Below are positions 35,495-43,413 of a stretch of DNA of 64,000 nucleotides, piece by piece. The stretch covers positions 2,728,001 through 2,792,000 of the forward strand of contig NZ_LT670847.1 of NCBI RefSeq assembly GCF_900142895.1, given 5' to 3'. Numbering within the stretch: the first letter of the stretch is position 1; every line of letters starts with the position of its first letter. The notes under the pieces are model-generated. The model had not been told where the DNA came from, made no database searches, and saw nothing but the letters and a program-made list of their open reading frames with translations. Source of the stretch: Vreelandella subglaciescola. Lineage in GTDB: Bacteria > Pseudomonadota > Gammaproteobacteria > Pseudomonadales > Halomonadaceae. A program made the position numbers and the translations under genes.

Positions 35495-36276
35495 CAGTAG
35501 TCTCCTTGTGCGGTGCCAACGTTGCCGGTCAGCGTGGCAGCAAGGTTGGCCAGCAGGCCGGAAGCGCCAAAGCGGAAGTGTTTGGGGCTAATCCACGCCG
35601 GGCCCATGATGTCGGCCGCGAGCGCGAGGTATTCGGCAGCGTCTTCGGTGGTGCGCACGCCGCCGGACGCCTTGAAGCCCACGTCCTGACCGCTGTCCTT
35701 GATCGCGTTGAGCATGATCTCGGCGGCTTCAAGAGTGGCGCTGACCTCGACTTTGCCGGTCGAGGTCTTGATGAAGTCGGCGCCGCCTTCGATGGCGATT
35801 TCGCTGGCGCGCTTGATCAGCGCCGGCTCCTTGAGCTCGCCGGTTTCGAGGATGATTTTCAACAGCGCCTGGCCGCCGCAGGCCGCCTGACACATTTCGA
35901 CAAACTCCAGGCAGGTGTCTTCATCGCCGTCGATCAGCGTGCGGTAGGGCAGCACCACGTCGACTTCATCGGCGCCGGAGGCCACGGCTTCGCGGGTTTC
36001 ACGCGCGGCCGCCATCACATCGGCGCCGCCATCGGGAAAGTTGGTCACCGAGGCGATCTTGACCTGGCCGTTGAGCGTGTGGGCGGTGAGTGCGCGCCGC
36101 GCAGTAACGATGAACTGGGGGTACACGCACACTGCGGCCGGGTGGCCGAAAGGAGTTTTCGCCTGCTGGCACAGCGACTCGATGTCGGCGTCGGTATCCG
36201 TGGCGTTGAGGCTGGTCAAGTCCACCAGCGGTAGCGCCTGGCGAGCGGCTTGGGTCAGGTTGATCGAAGCAGGCAT
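35494..36276 (-). CDS. deoC: Deoxyribose-phosphate aldolase DeoC
   Basis: 260 residues; TIM-barrel class I aldolase. The Schiff-base Lys is in 'GGADFIKTSTGKVEV' and the second Lys in 'VGFKASGGVRT'. Cleaves deoxyribose-5-phosphate to acetaldehyde and glyceraldehyde-3-phosphate. First gene of the leftward deoC-A-B-D-cdd operon; promoter expected in 36277-36456. No DeoR or CytR-like regulator or nucleoside transporter lies next to it in the window. Confidence 0.96.
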   Translation of the reverse strand: MPASINLTQAARQALPLVDLTSLNATDTDADIESLCQQAKTPFGHPAAVCVYPQFIVTARRALTAHTLNGQVKIASVTNFPDGGADVMAAARETREAVASGADEVDVVLPYRTLIDGDEDTCLEFVEMCQAACGGQALLKIILETGELKEPALIKRASEIAIEGGADFIKTSTGKVEVSATLEAAEIMLNAIKDSGQDVGFKASGGVRTTEDAAEYLALAADIMGPAWISPKHFRFGASGLLANLAATLTGNVGTAQGDY

Positions 36277-36318
36277 AACACTCTCACAGGTTAATCAAAA
36301 CGGGATAAAGCGGCGCGT

Positions 36319-36444
36319 TCAGGCGCCGACGGTGCGCAAGGTAATGAAGAGGCCGGCAATGGTGGCCGACATCCGATGGAACAGTGTACCGGCCAGCACC
36401 GCCTTGACGCCAAGGCGGGCGGTGGGCCGAGGAGCCGACGCCAT
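36319..36444 (-). CDS. Possible 41-residue hydrophobic peptide between tenA and deoC
   Basis: Open frame 'MASAPRPTARLGVKAVLAGT...' ending 'GLFITLRTVGA'. The central part is hydrophobic enough for one membrane segment. No ribosome site is visible before the ATG, and the sequence may be a remnant of a longer membrane protein. Listed because the 180-bp gap is otherwise empty. Confidence 0.2.
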   Translation of the reverse strand: MASAPRPTARLGVKAVLAGTLFHRMSATIAGLFITLRTVGA

Positions 36445-36456
36445 TATGGGGTGCGC

Positions 36457-37125
36457 TCAATCGGCGCGATCAAGCCCCATCTGCCAGAAGTCGATTTCCA
36501 GCCGCGTGGCGTCGTTAAAGATTTTCTTGAGCTCGGCAAAGCGCGCGGGCGACACCTCGGCCAGACGCGCGTCGAGCCACGCGATTTCGGCCTGCATGGC
36601 CTGCTGGAACTCCTCGCCTTCGTACATCGCAATCCAGGCGTCGAAAGGGTTGTCGGCGCCGCGCCGGGTGAAGGGCTGGGCGTTCAGCCAGCGGGCAATT
36701 TCACCGTAGCCGACGAGGCAGGGCGACAGCGCCACGTGGAGGTCGAGCAGGTCGCCGCGGCTGCCGGTGTCGAGCACGTAACGGGTGTAGGCCAGCGTTG
36801 CCCGGGCTTCGGGCAGCGCCGCCAGGTCGTCCTCGCTGATGCCCCACTGGCGGCAGAATTCGATATGCAGGTCGAGTTCGATATCGATAATCGCCTTCAT
36901 GCCCTCAAGCGCCTGACGCAGGTCGGCAAGGCTGGCGCTTTTATACGCCGCCAGCGCGTAGGCGCGGCCAAAGTGGATCAGAAACAGGTAGTCCTGCTTC
37001 AGGTAGTGGCGAAACGCGCCGTCTTCCAACGTGCCGGCGCCCAGCTGACGGACAAAATCGTGCTTGATGTAGGCGTGCCAATCTTGCTCGCAGGCGCTGG
37101 TCAGATCGCTGAACTGATAACCCAT
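36457..37125 (-). CDS. tenA: TenA-family aminopyrimidine aminohydrolase (thiaminase II)
   Basis: 222 residues, all-helical TenA fold. The nucleophilic Cys136 sits in 'VALSPCLVGYGEIARWL', and 'HYLKQDYLFLIHFGRAYALA' (Asp45) forms the pyrimidine pocket, so this is the cysteine-containing (TenA_C) class that hydrolyses formylaminopyrimidine or aminopyrimidine breakdown products to salvage HMP for thiamine. No other thiamine gene and no TPP riboswitch was seen nearby. It follows a 102-bp gap occupied by 16-bp tandem repeats. Confidence 0.92.
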   Translation of the reverse strand: MGYQFSDLTSACEQDWHAYIKHDFVRQLGAGTLEDGAFRHYLKQDYLFLIHFGRAYALAAYKSASLADLRQALEGMKAIIDIELDLHIEFCRQWGISEDDLAALPEARATLAYTRYVLDTGSRGDLLDLHVALSPCLVGYGEIARWLNAQPFTRRGADNPFDAWIAMYEGEEFQQAMQAEIAWLDARLAEVSPARFAELKKIFNDATRLEIDFWQMGLDRAD

Positions 37126-37143
37126 AAAACCGATATCTCCCTA

Positions 37144-37207
37144 TGTCGGTGAGAACGTGTGTCAGTGAGAACGTATGTCGATGAAAACGTATGTCGATGT
37201 ACGTTAT
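37144..37207. repeat. Four tandem 16-bp repeats upstream of tenA
   Basis: Units TGTCGGTGAGAACGTG (37144), TGTCAGTGAGAACGTA (37160), TGTCGATGAAAACGTA (37176) and a decaying fourth starting TGTCGATG (37192). Spacing is exactly 16 bp. The array occupies most of the gap between the DUF4870-like gene and tenA and begins 19 bp before the tenA start. Confidence 0.93.
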
Positions 37208-37227
37208 ATGCGGGTAAAGCGTGCGTT

Positions 37228-37587
37228 TTACCAGAGCCAGCTGCCGGGGCGGGCCGGCGGCTGGTCGCGGCGCACGGCGATAAAGCCCAGCACGCAGCGC
37301 ACGCCGAGCCAGACGGCCAGCAGCGGCCACAGGATGGCACCCAGCACGAATACGCTCAAGGCGAAAACGGCGCAAAAATACAGCGCACCGATCCAGAACG
37401 TACGGATCAGGTAGCGGTAGTGTTGCTGTAGCCAGGGGGCGGCGTCCTTGCGGTAGACGTAGGCGATGATCACGCCGATCAGCAGCGTGATGTTGGCGGT
37501 CACGATGCCGCCCAGAAACAGCGCGTAAACGATTTGGGGCGTGCGCGTATCAGCGCGGGAAACGTCAGAGTCAGTCATGGCAGTCAT
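37228..37587 (-). CDS. DUF4870/Tic20-like small membrane protein (copy A)
   Basis: 119 residues with three or four hydrophobic segments ('IVYALFLGGIVTANITLLIGVIIAYVY', 'RTFWIGALYFCAVFALSVFVLGAILWPLLAVWLGVRCVLGF'). The core 'IGVIIAYVYRKDAAPWLQQHYRYLIRTFWIG' is shared with the gene at 38558, so these are paralogues. Function unknown. It is 36 bp after the LpxL-like gene on the same strand; a second Met at residue 4 is also a possible start. Confidence 0.85.
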   Translation of the reverse strand: MTAMTDSDVSRADTRTPQIVYALFLGGIVTANITLLIGVIIAYVYRKDAAPWLQQHYRYLIRTFWIGALYFCAVFALSVFVLGAILWPLLAVWLGVRCVLGFIAVRRDQPPARPGSWLW

Positions 37588-37608
37588 GTCGGATATCCGC
37601 TCGGGTCA

Positions 37609-37636
37609 GTCAGTAGAGACGCGTCAGTAGAGACGA
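37609..37636. repeat. 14-bp direct duplication over the end of the LpxL-like gene
   Basis: GTCAGTAGAGACGC at 37609-37622 and GTCAGTAGAGACGA at 37623-37636. The second copy contains the stop codon of the acyltransferase (minus strand) and its last residues; the first copy lies just beyond. Confidence 0.9.
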
Positions 37637-38553
37637 AAATCGCGGTAGTTGGGCAGCCCCTGCTGCTCTTCCACCACCTTGCGATAGCGTTTGTATTCCC
37701 ACTGATATTGCGCGGGATCAAGGGCAATGGCCGCCTCGACGCAGGCGTTCACGCCGGTGGCCGAGGTGACGTCGTCGGCGCTGTAGACGCGCTCGTCGGC
37801 GTCAAGGAAGTGGATCTCGAACCCTCGACCGGGCACGCGCAGGGCAACGCCGGTCACCACCCGGGCCTGAGTACGGGCCACCAGTTTGGGCAGCAGCGTG
37901 GCGGTGTAGGCGTCGCGATTGAAAAACGGTGCAAACACGCCGCTGCCCCAGCTGGGCTCCTGATCGGGCAGAATGCCGATGGCTTCGTGGCGCTTGAGCG
38001 CCTTCAGCAGCGCCGCTACGCCCCGGGCGTTGGTCGGCACCAGAGCAGCCCCCTGACGCTCGCGGCCGTGGCGGATGACCGGATCCAGCCCGGCCATTTT
38101 TGGGGGCTCGTACATGGCGGTAAACGGGAAGTGGCTGGAGAGCCAGAAGTTGAGCACTTCCCAGTTGCCAAAGTGCGGCGCCAGCACGATCACACCGCGC
38201 CCGTCGCGCCGTGCGTCGTCGAGCTTGTCGCGGCCGTGGACGGCCAGAATGCCGGCGTTAACGCGCTCGGGTGGCGCCATCCAGGCGTGGCCCAGCTCGA
38301 GCATGGTAGCGGCGGAGTGGCGCAGGCTCTGGCGCGTCAGGGTCTGGCGCTCGGCGGTGCTGTCTGCGGGGTAGACATCCGCCAGATTGCGCCGGGTAAT
38401 GTCGCGCTCGCGCGCGCTCAGCCGGTACACCAGCGTGCCGGCCACCCGGGCAAAGCGCCACAGGCGAGCCAGCGGCCAGCGTGCCAGCCGGCGCCAGAGC
38501 CAGGCAATGGCGCCGGCTCTGGCGTTGTGGCGGGAGGGAGGCGTGGGAGCCAT
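37624..38553 (-). CDS. lpxL: Lipid A biosynthesis lauroyl/myristoyl acyltransferase (LpxL/HtrB family)
   Basis: 309 residues. The acyltransferase motif H-x4-E is in 'LAPHFGNWEVLNFW' (His127, Glu132), with 'GAALVPTNARGVAALLKALKRHEAIGILPDQEP' and 'GVFAPFFNRDAYTATLLPKLVARTQA' following as in HtrB/LpxL/LpxM enzymes. It adds a secondary acyl chain to Kdo2-lipid IVA at the inner membrane. Which of the LpxL or LpxM reactions applies cannot be decided. It starts 4 bp after one DUF4870-like gene and is followed by the other, suggesting a three-gene operon. Confidence 0.87.
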   Translation of the reverse strand: MAPTPPSRHNARAGAIAWLWRRLARWPLARLWRFARVAGTLVYRLSARERDITRRNLADVYPADSTAERQTLTRQSLRHSAATMLELGHAWMAPPERVNAGILAVHGRDKLDDARRDGRGVIVLAPHFGNWEVLNFWLSSHFPFTAMYEPPKMAGLDPVIRHGRERQGAALVPTNARGVAALLKALKRHEAIGILPDQEPSWGSGVFAPFFNRDAYTATLLPKLVARTQARVVTGVALRVPGRGFEIHFLDADERVYSADDVTSATGVNACVEAAIALDPAQYQWEYKRYRKVVEEQQGLPNYRDFRLY

Positions 38554-38557
38554 GGGG

Positions 38558-38947
38558 TTAAATCAACCAGCTATCAACATTGTGGGGTGCACGTTTTTCC
38601 TGCAGCCCTTTAAAGCCTTTGACGCAGCGCACGATAAACCAGACGGCGAGTACCAGCATCAGCGGTAAGCCGATGAGCACGAAGGCCAAAAAGATCGTTA
38701 CGGTGGCGTAAAGCAGGCCGATCCAGAACGTACGAATCTGGTAACGATAGTGCTCATCCAGCCAGGCCGGGCCGTTGCCGCGGTACATGTAGGCAATAAC
38801 AACGCCGATAATCGACGTGAAACCGACGACAAAACTCGCCAGATAGAGCGCGTAGACCACGATTGCCATGGTGGTGTCCGGCGCCTGGGACGTGTCGTTG
38901 ACGACGTCGCCGGCCAGTGGGGATGGCTGATTGTTGTCCTCGTTCAT
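38558..38947 (-). CDS. DUF4870/Tic20-like small membrane protein (copy B)
   Basis: 129 residues from ATG 38947 (AAGGAG upstream); a reading to 39259 only adds non-protein-like sequence. An N-terminal acidic/polar stretch (1-30) leads to 'IVVYALYLASFVVGFTSIIGVVIAYMYRGNGPAWLDEHYRYQIRTFWIGLLYATVTIFLAFVL', closely matching copy A at 37228. Predicted inner-membrane protein. Four bases separate it from the LpxL-like gene, so translation is likely coupled. Confidence 0.86.
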   Translation of the reverse strand: MNEDNNQPSPLAGDVVNDTSQAPDTTMAIVVYALYLASFVVGFTSIIGVVIAYMYRGNGPAWLDEHYRYQIRTFWIGLLYATVTIFLAFVLIGLPLMLVLAVWFIVRCVKGFKGLQEKRAPHNVDSWLI

Positions 38948-39072
38948 GCGCGTTACTGCTCCTTGTGCCAGTCGATGGTGGTCCTTCCAGAGGCCGGCAT
39001 TATACCCGGGTGTGTCGCGTGGTTCATCCAGTGCCGTGTTTTCAGGCGCTGTGTTTTCAAATGCCAGGTTGG

Positions 39073-39468
39073 TTACTCGGTGGCGGGTTGGCGTACCGGG
39101 CGGGCGATTTCCAGCAGGTTGCCGTCGGGGTCGCGCAGGTAGATCGACTCGATCGCGCCGCTGGCGCCCTGGCGGGGCACCGGCCCCAGCTCGATCTCGA
39201 TGGACAGCGCGTCCAGGTGCTGCTTGAATTCGTCGAGCGGCAGCTGGCAGCGCATGCACAGGTCAAGGCTGCCCGGCGTCGGCGTGGCCGAGATGGGCGC
39301 GATGTCGGTGTCGGTCTGGTGCAGGCGCAGGGCGGTATCGCCAAGCATCAGGTCAACCCGCTGGGCGTCGCGGTAGCGCACATCAAGCCCCAGCACGCGG
39401 GAATAGAAGTCTACGGCGCGAGTCATGTCCGTTACCGTCACCACCAGATGATCCAGTCCTGAGAGCAT
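39073..39468 (-). CDS. VOC-superfamily (glyoxalase-fold) protein
   Basis: 131 residues with two beta-alpha-beta-beta-beta modules: 'LDHLVVTVTDMTRAVDFYSRVLGLDV' at the start and 'GASGAIESIYLRDPDGNLLEIARP' at the end. His7 and Glu near 121 fit the metal-binding positions of the vicinal-oxygen-chelate fold. The catalysed reaction cannot be inferred; glyoxalase, dioxygenase and resistance proteins all share this fold. Confidence 0.88.
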   Translation of the reverse strand: MLSGLDHLVVTVTDMTRAVDFYSRVLGLDVRYRDAQRVDLMLGDTALRLHQTDTDIAPISATPTPGSLDLCMRCQLPLDEFKQHLDALSIEIELGPVPRQGASGAIESIYLRDPDGNLLEIARPVRQPATE

Positions 39469-39613
39469 GGCACTTTCCTTACGTCAAAAGTCTTAAAGAT
39501 AAACGGGTGGGTTCCAGAATACGCTGATGGGGCATTTCGACGCAAAGCCGGCACGCTGAATCCACGCTTGCGGCCGGGCGTTATTGCACGGCAGGGACGT
39601 GTGCGTTAACTAT

Positions 39614-39658
39614 TATGCTTACGTTCGTGTAGGTATATATTCAAGCATACGTTTGTTT
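39614..39658. promoter_or_regulatory. Inverted repeat upstream of acyl-CoA dehydrogenase gene
   Basis: TATGCTT (39614-39620) and AAGCATA (39643-39649) form a 7-bp inverted repeat, each neighboured by a related ACGTTCGT / ACGTTTGT octamer. It lies about 90-125 bp before the start at 39741 in an AT-rich stretch. Could be a regulator site for the fatty-acid-type operon; no match to a named operator was established. Confidence 0.35.
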
Positions 39659-39740
39659 TTTCGCTAGACCGTTTTTACATTTGTCCGTTAACACCAGCGT
39701 CGCCTTGCGCGCGATAGGTGTCTGACTCCTGAGGATCGCT

Positions 39741-41534
39741 ATGAATCACTACGCCGCACCGCTGCGCGACATGCGCTTTGTACTGGAAGAGCAGCAGCGC
39801 CATCGCGCGCTGGAACTGCCTGGCTTTGAAGATGTTTCCGGTGAGCTGGTCGAGGCGGTGCTGGAAGAAGCCGCCCGGCTTGCCGGCGACGTCTGGGCAC
39901 CGCTCAACGCCGTGGGAGATCGAGAGGGCGCCACCCGCCATGCCGACGGCAGCGTGACCACGGCAGACGGCTTTGCCAGCGCCTATCAGGCCTATGTCGA
40001 CGGCGGCTGGAATGGCATCGGCGTGGAGGAAGCGCTGGGCGGACAAAATCTGCCGGAAGTCGTGGCCAGTGCGGCACAGGAAATGTTCCAGAGCGCCAAT
40101 ATGGCGCTGGGGCTTTGCCCGATGCTCACCGCCGGGGCGATCGAGGCGCTGTCGCAGCACGGCAGCGAGGCGCTGAAAACCGCCTACCTGCCGGGGCTGG
40201 TGGAAGGACGCTTTACCGGCACCATGAACCTGACCGAGCCCCAGGCCGGCTCGGATTTATCCCAGGTGCGCACCCGCGCCGTGCCGGACGGCGAGCATTA
40301 CCGTCTGAGCGGGCAGAAGATCTACATTACCTGGGGCGAACACGACGTCGCGGAAAATATCGTCCATCTGGTGCTGGCGCGCACGCCCGATGCGCCCGAG
40401 GGTAACCGGGGGATTTCGCTGTTTGTGGTACCCAAGTTTCTGCTCAACGACGACGGCACGCCGGGGGAGCGCAACGACGTAATCTGCGCCTCGCTTGAGC
40501 ACAAGGTCGGTATTCATGGCTCGCCGACCTGTACGCTGAGTTTCGGGGAAAACGGCGGCGCCGTGGGCTATTTGGTGGGTGAACCGGGGCGCGGGCTTAA
40601 TCACATGTTCACCATGATGAACGCCGCACGGCACAAGGTGGGCGTGCAGGGCATCGGCGTGGCCGAACGCGCCTGCCAGCATGCTTTGGCCTATGCCCGC
40701 GAGCGCACACAAGGGCGGCGAACGTCAGCGCAGGGCAGCGGCGAGTGCGCGATTAGCGAGCACTTTGACGTGCGCCGCATGCTGCTGTCGATGCGCGCGC
40801 GTACCGATGCCCTGCGCGCGCTGGCGCTTTACTGCGCGGCGGAGATGGATCACGCCCGCCACGCAGCTTCGACCAGCGAGCGGGAGGCGGCACAGGCCCG
40901 GGTGGACGTGCTGATTCCCGTCGTCAAGGCGTTTGCCACCGATCAGGCGGTGGCCATCGCCTCGACGGGGATTCAGGTGCACGGCGGCATGGGCTATATC
41001 GAGGAAACCGGCGCGGCGCAGCTGTGGCGCGACGCACGCATCGCACCCATCTACGAAGGCACCAACGGCATTCAGGCGCTGGATCTGGCCGGGCGCAAAC
41101 TGCAGCGTGACGGCGGCCATGCGCTGGCAACGCTACTGGACGAGCTGGATGACACTGCCCGCGCGCTTGATGCCCACCCGCAGCTTGCCGGTTGGGGCGC
41201 CGCCCTTGCCGCCGGCGGTGAGGATGCCCGGGCGGCCATGCACCGCGTGCTGGAACAAGGGCAGGACGCCACCCGGGGCGCGGATGCCGTGCAGGCTTTT
41301 GCCACGCCGTTTCTGTCCCTGCTTGGCCATGTGCTGTGCGCCTGGCAGATGGGCGACGCGGCGCTTGCGGCGCAGGCGGCCATTGACGCCGGAGACAGCG
41401 ATCCGTTCTACGTGCAAAAGCGCACTAGCGCTGATTTTGTGATCAACCAGTGGCTGCCCGAAGGCCTTGCCCAGCGCGCCGTGATTGACGCCGGCATGCA
41501 GTGCCTTGACGACTTTGACCCGCATCTGGGATAA
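39741..41534 (+). CDS. Acyl-CoA dehydrogenase, large (DmdC-like) family
   Basis: 597 residues, longer than the usual 380-400 because of N- and C-terminal extensions typical of the DmdC/AidB-like group. Flavin and substrate motifs: 'GTMNLTEPQAGSDLSQVRTRA', 'GQKIYITWGEH', and 'GGMGYIEETGAAQLWRDARIAPIYEGTNGIQALDLAGRK', in which the Glu of Y-E-G-T-N is the usual catalytic base. FAD-dependent oxidation of an acyl-CoA to the enoyl-CoA; DmdC itself uses 3-methylmercaptopropionyl-CoA, but the substrate here is not proven and no other dmd gene is present. An enoyl-CoA hydratase gene follows after 28 bp. Confidence 0.88.
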   Translation: MNHYAAPLRDMRFVLEEQQRHRALELPGFEDVSGELVEAVLEEAARLAGDVWAPLNAVGDREGATRHADGSVTTADGFASAYQAYVDGGWNGIGVEEALGGQNLPEVVASAAQEMFQSANMALGLCPMLTAGAIEALSQHGSEALKTAYLPGLVEGRFTGTMNLTEPQAGSDLSQVRTRAVPDGEHYRLSGQKIYITWGEHDVAENIVHLVLARTPDAPEGNRGISLFVVPKFLLNDDGTPGERNDVICASLEHKVGIHGSPTCTLSFGENGGAVGYLVGEPGRGLNHMFTMMNAARHKVGVQGIGVAERACQHALAYARERTQGRRTSAQGSGECAISEHFDVRRMLLSMRARTDALRALALYCAAEMDHARHAASTSEREAAQARVDVLIPVVKAFATDQAVAIASTGIQVHGGMGYIEETGAAQLWRDARIAPIYEGTNGIQALDLAGRKLQRDGGHALATLLDELDDTARALDAHPQLAGWGAALAAGGEDARAAMHRVLEQGQDATRGADAVQAFATPFLSLLGHVLCAWQMGDAALAAQAAIDAGDSDPFYVQKRTSADFVINQWLPEGLAQRAVIDAGMQCLDDFDPHLG

Positions 41535-41562
41535 ACGTTATTCAATAAAAGAAGGAAGTGCC

Positions 41563-42336
41563 ATGAGTGAAAACGTGATTGATCTGCAGGAAAGCAACGG
41601 TATCGCACGGCTGACCGTTAATCGCCCCAAGGCGCTTAACGCGCTGAACGACGAGGTGATAACGGCGCTGGGCAAGGCGCTGGATAGCCTTGAAGCCAAT
41701 GCCCGGCTGCGCGCGGTACTGCTGACCGGCGCCGGTGAGAAGGCCTTTATTGCCGGTGCCGACATTACCCGGATGCGCGAGCAGACGCCGCGCGAGGCGC
41801 AGGCCTTTGCCCGCCGCGCGCTTGAGACTATCAAGCGGCTGGAGCGCCTGCCGGTGCCGGTAGTGGCGCTAGTCAACGGGTTTTGTCTGGGCGGCGGCTG
41901 CGAGCTGGCGCTGGCCTGCGACTGGGCGGTGGCCAGCGACAACGCGGTCTTCGGCCAGCCCGAAGTGCAGCTGGGCATTATTCCCGGCTTTGGCGGTACC
42001 CAGCGCCTGCCGCGCCGCGTGGGGCCGGCCATGGCGCTGGACCTGATTACCACCGGGCGCAAGATTGACGCCGCTGAAGCGCTGCGTATCGGGCTGGTCA
42101 ATCGCGTGATGCCCCAGGCAGCGCTTGACGATTATGCCGATGAGCTGGCCGGTCAGCTTGCGGGTAACGGCCCGCAGGCCGTGGGGGCGGCCAAGCGCGC
42201 GGTGTACGACGGCATGGAGCAGGACGTTGACAGCGCGCTGGCGCTGGAAACCAACCTTTTTGCGCTGTGTTTTGCCGGTGACGAACAGGCCGAAGGCATG
42301 GCGGCTTTTGTCGAGAAGCGTCCGGCTATTTTTTAA
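41563..42336 (+). CDS. Enoyl-CoA hydratase/isomerase (crotonase family)
   Basis: 257 residues from ATG 41563 with GAAGGAAG upstream. Oxyanion-hole segment 'AFIAGADITRM' and 'NGFCLGGGCELALACDWAVAS', and both catalytic Glu positions ('GGCELAL' and 'FGQPEVQLGIIPGFGGTQRL') are present, so it should be an active hydratase. It hydrates 2-enoyl-CoA, the product of the dehydrogenase encoded just upstream; the two form a short beta-oxidation-like operon. Confidence 0.93.
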   Translation: MSENVIDLQESNGIARLTVNRPKALNALNDEVITALGKALDSLEANARLRAVLLTGAGEKAFIAGADITRMREQTPREAQAFARRALETIKRLERLPVPVVALVNGFCLGGGCELALACDWAVASDNAVFGQPEVQLGIIPGFGGTQRLPRRVGPAMALDLITTGRKIDAAEALRIGLVNRVMPQAALDDYADELAGQLAGNGPQAVGAAKRAVYDGMEQDVDSALALETNLFALCFAGDEQAEGMAAFVEKRPAIF

Positions 42337-42402
42337 GCAGGCTAACGACTTTTTCGCCCGCTCATGGTCTACTGGAGCGTTTTCACCTTCAAGGAATAAG
42401 GC

Positions 42403-43413
42403 ATGCCCCGACTCAGCCCTCGACCCTGTCGCCGCCCCTATGGTGTGTGGCGCGTTTTCCCTTTGGTGATGGCGGCGGGGCTGGTGCCGTTCGCCGCGCA
42501 TGCCGCTGACGAAGCGCTCAGTCTGGACGTGGCTAACGACGGCATGATCAGCAATGACGATGGCCACTACACCAGCGGCGTCACCTTCGAGCTGGCCTTT
42601 ACGCCCGGGCAAACCCACTGGACGCAGCGGCTGGCCCGGGCGCTGCCTGACGCGCTGATCGAGCACGCCGACGGTGCGCAATACCGGCTGGTGCATCAGA
42701 TTTATACGCCTAAAAACATTGAGGCGACCGAGCTGATCGAAGATGACCGCCCCTATGCGGGGCTGGTGTACGGCGGGGTGTCGCTGTACGGCGCAAAGTC
42801 GAATGCAAAAGGACATACCACCACCGATTTGCACCTGGACGTGGGCATGGTCGGGACGTCGTCGCTGGCCGACAGCATTCAGCAGGAAGTCCACCGCGTT
42901 ACCCATAGCGAAAGTCCTCAGGGCTGGGATAACCAGCTCCATGACGAAGCCATCGTCAATCTGGGCGTGCGCCGCCAGTGGTGGCACGATATTTCGCTTT
43001 CCGGCAAGCAGCTGGCGTTTGGCCCCAGCGCCAGCGCGGCACTGGGCAACCTTTACACCTATGCCAGCACCGGCTATAGCGTGCGTTTTGGCGACGCGGC
43101 CAGAAGCGTACCCAGCCTGACGCCAGGTGCTGCCAGCAGCGCAGGCTTTACCGCCGAGGATGGCTTTCGCTGGTACGTGTTTGCCAGCGTCGAAGGGTAT
43201 TACATGGCGCAAAACCTGCTGCTGGACGGCAATACCTTTAATAGCAGCCATTCGGTTGATCGGCGCGAGTGGGTCGGCGATGTATCCGCCGGCTTTGCAC
43301 TGGCGTGGGAAGACTGGCAAGTGCGCTTTGCCGCTCTGCAGCGCAGCGACGAGTTTCGTGGCCAGCAGGATCCCGACAAGTTTGCCGCGCTCAAGCTGAC
43401 CAAAAGGCTCTAG
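42403..43413 (+). CDS. lpxR: Lipid A deacylase LpxR family outer-membrane protein
   Basis: 336 residues with a signal peptide (cleavage near 'FAAHAADEA', about residue 34) and a beta-barrel. The N-terminal 'LDVANDGMISNDDGHYTSGVTFEL' and 'LIEDDRPYAGLVYGGVSLY' are LpxR (DUF2219) signatures that include active-site Asn/Asp and Ser positions. LpxR removes the 3'-acyloxyacyl chain of lipid A in the outer membrane. Not operonic with the LpxL-like gene 4 kb away. The TAG stop overlaps, tail to tail, the stop of the YghU-like gene in the palindrome CTAG. Confidence 0.88.
   Translation: MPRLSPRPCRRPYGVWRVFPLVMAAGLVPFAAHAADEALSLDVANDGMISNDDGHYTSGVTFELAFTPGQTHWTQRLARALPDALIEHADGAQYRLVHQIYTPKNIEATELIEDDRPYAGLVYGGVSLYGAKSNAKGHTTTDLHLDVGMVGTSSLADSIQQEVHRVTHSESPQGWDNQLHDEAIVNLGVRRQWWHDISLSGKQLAFGPSASAALGNLYTYASTGYSVRFGDAARSVPSLTPGAASSAGFTAEDGFRWYVFASVEGYYMAQNLLLDGNTFNSSHSVDRREWVGDVSAGFALAWEDWQVRFAALQRSDEFRGQQDPDKFAALKLTKRL

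Noticed and set aside
37144..37207. Possible CRISPR array
   Set aside because: Units are contiguous 16-mers without spacers and no cas genes are present.
41869..43320. 483-codon minus-strand frame across the hydratase and lpxR genes
   Set aside because: Spans two genuine genes on the other strand and shows no domain or ribosome site.
37624..43413. A lipid A modification island joining lpxL and lpxR
   Set aside because: The two genes are on opposite strands, 4 kb apart, with unrelated metabolism genes between, so common function is only general.
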